A stretch of DNA of 64,000 nucleotides from Sinorhizobium mexicanum. Lineage in GTDB: Bacteria > Pseudomonadota > Alphaproteobacteria > Rhizobiales > Rhizobiaceae. The position numbers and the translations under genes were made by a program. The stretch is from contig NZ_CP041238.1 in the NCBI RefSeq assembly GCF_013488225.1, forward strand, positions 893,501-957,500, in the 5' to 3' direction. Positions 63,662 through 64,000 of the stretch are shown piece by piece. Numbering within the stretch: position 1 is the stretch's first letter; each line of letters opens with the position of its first letter. The notes beneath the pieces are model-generated. The model searched no databases, was not told where the DNA came from, and saw only the letters and a list, made by a program, of their open reading frames with translations.

Positions 63662-64000
63662 ATGAACGAAACCAAGATAACCGACGCAGAGATTGAAATC
63701 GCCGGAACCGGCACGCTCGGCAAGGCCATGGCGGTCCTCGAGGCGGTCGTGACGGCCGGCAACCCGCAGCGGTTCACGGATATCGTTCAGTCCGTCGGTC
63801 AGCCTCGCGGCACGGTGCACAGGCTGCTCAGTCACCTGGTCGAGGAGGGGCTGCTCGTCCAAGGGCGTGACCTCGCTTACGAGCCGGGCCTTCGCCTGTT
63901 GAAGCTCGCCTATCGTTCCTGGTCCGGCAACCGTTTCCGTGACGTCGCTGAACCGCATCTGTTGCGGTTGCATGAACTGACGGGCGAGACGGTTCACCTC
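63662..64000 (+). CDS. IclR-family transcriptional regulator, 5' part
   Basis: 113 codons visible; the gene continues past the window. Winged HTH at about 15-80 (KAMAVLEAVV, RFTDIVQSVGQPRGTVHRLLSHLVEEGLL) and the start of the IclR effector domain (LHELTGETVHL). Divergent from the sugar-acid operon, so its likely regulator. Confidence 0.9.
   Translation, partial: MNETKITDAEIEIAGTGTLGKAMAVLEAVVTAGNPQRFTDIVQSVGQPRGTVHRLLSHLVEEGLLVQGRDLAYEPGLRLLKLAYRSWSGNRFRDVAEPHLLRLHELTGETVHL

Overview
The window is about 62% GC and reads as chromosomal DNA of a fast-growing rhizobium, most likely Sinorhizobium/Ensifer close to S. meliloti or S. medicae. The evidence is a short HisG paired with HisZ, a waaA-lpxK lipid A cluster with DUF4170 and DUF2093 partners, a CIRCE-controlled groESL operon, and at least eight copies of a two-hairpin intergenic repeat of about 105 bp that matches my memory of RIME1 from rhizobia. 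The species call is inference, because no search was possible. No tRNA, rRNA, CRISPR array, transposase or integrase was seen.

Layout. 1-3.4 kb: 5' part of a phosphate permease, a Nudix hydrolase, a FadR-type GntR regulator with a 27-bp palindrome in front of it, and a DUF3422 membrane protein. 3.4-9.2 kb: a LysR regulator divergent from a glycolate oxidase operon (glcD, glcE, a small membrane protein, glcF). 9.3-13.4 kb: two L,D-transpeptidases, 3-methyladenine glycosylase (tag), a DUF305 protein, a His-rich periplasmic protein and a 142-residue protein of unknown function. 13.8-19.4 kb: hisS-hisZ-hisG, a glutathione transferase and a ferredoxin-reductase-like flavoprotein. 19.6-25.7 kb: an MHYT-PAS-GGDEF-EAL protein, a second 142-residue paralog of the unknown protein, and groEL/groES. 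25.9-34.5 kb: a chrBA-like chromate pair, a HAD phosphatase, ribF, ileS, a lipoprotein and a GNAT acetyltransferase. 34.5-42 kb: tadA, a pseudouridine synthase, rsmD, a patatin, a Kef-type antiporter and pmbA. 42-48.9 kb: cysQ-like, DUF4170, waaA, HAD, lpxK, DUF2093 and mutL. 49-52.6 kb: a kinase-less PAS/receiver protein and a GGDEF-EAL protein with a degenerate GGDEF motif. 52.5-57.2 kb: a LysR regulator, an MttB-family methyltransferase and a DgcA/StcD-type demethylase. 57.3-64 kb: a PRC-barrel protein, then a five-gene sugar-acid operon (SDR, dgoK, KDPGal aldolase, SMP-30 lactonase, IlvD/Edd dehydratase) divergent from an IclR regulator cut by the window end.

How genes work together. glcDEF form one glycolate dehydrogenase. 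HisZ is needed by the short HisG. WaaA and LpxK act in sequential lipid A/Kdo steps. The operon at 58.5-63.5 kb contains every enzyme of a De Ley-Doudoroff route from an aldose (probably D-galactose) to pyruvate and glyceraldehyde 3-phosphate. The MttB/demethylase pair looks like an uncharacterised methylated-amine pathway without a visible corrinoid protein. The strongest candidates for new biology are the two 142-residue paralogs (one next to groEL), the MttB/demethylase pair, the kinase-less PAS/receiver protein beside a c-di-GMP enzyme, and the way the intergenic repeats sit directly on stop codons or just ahead of start codons.
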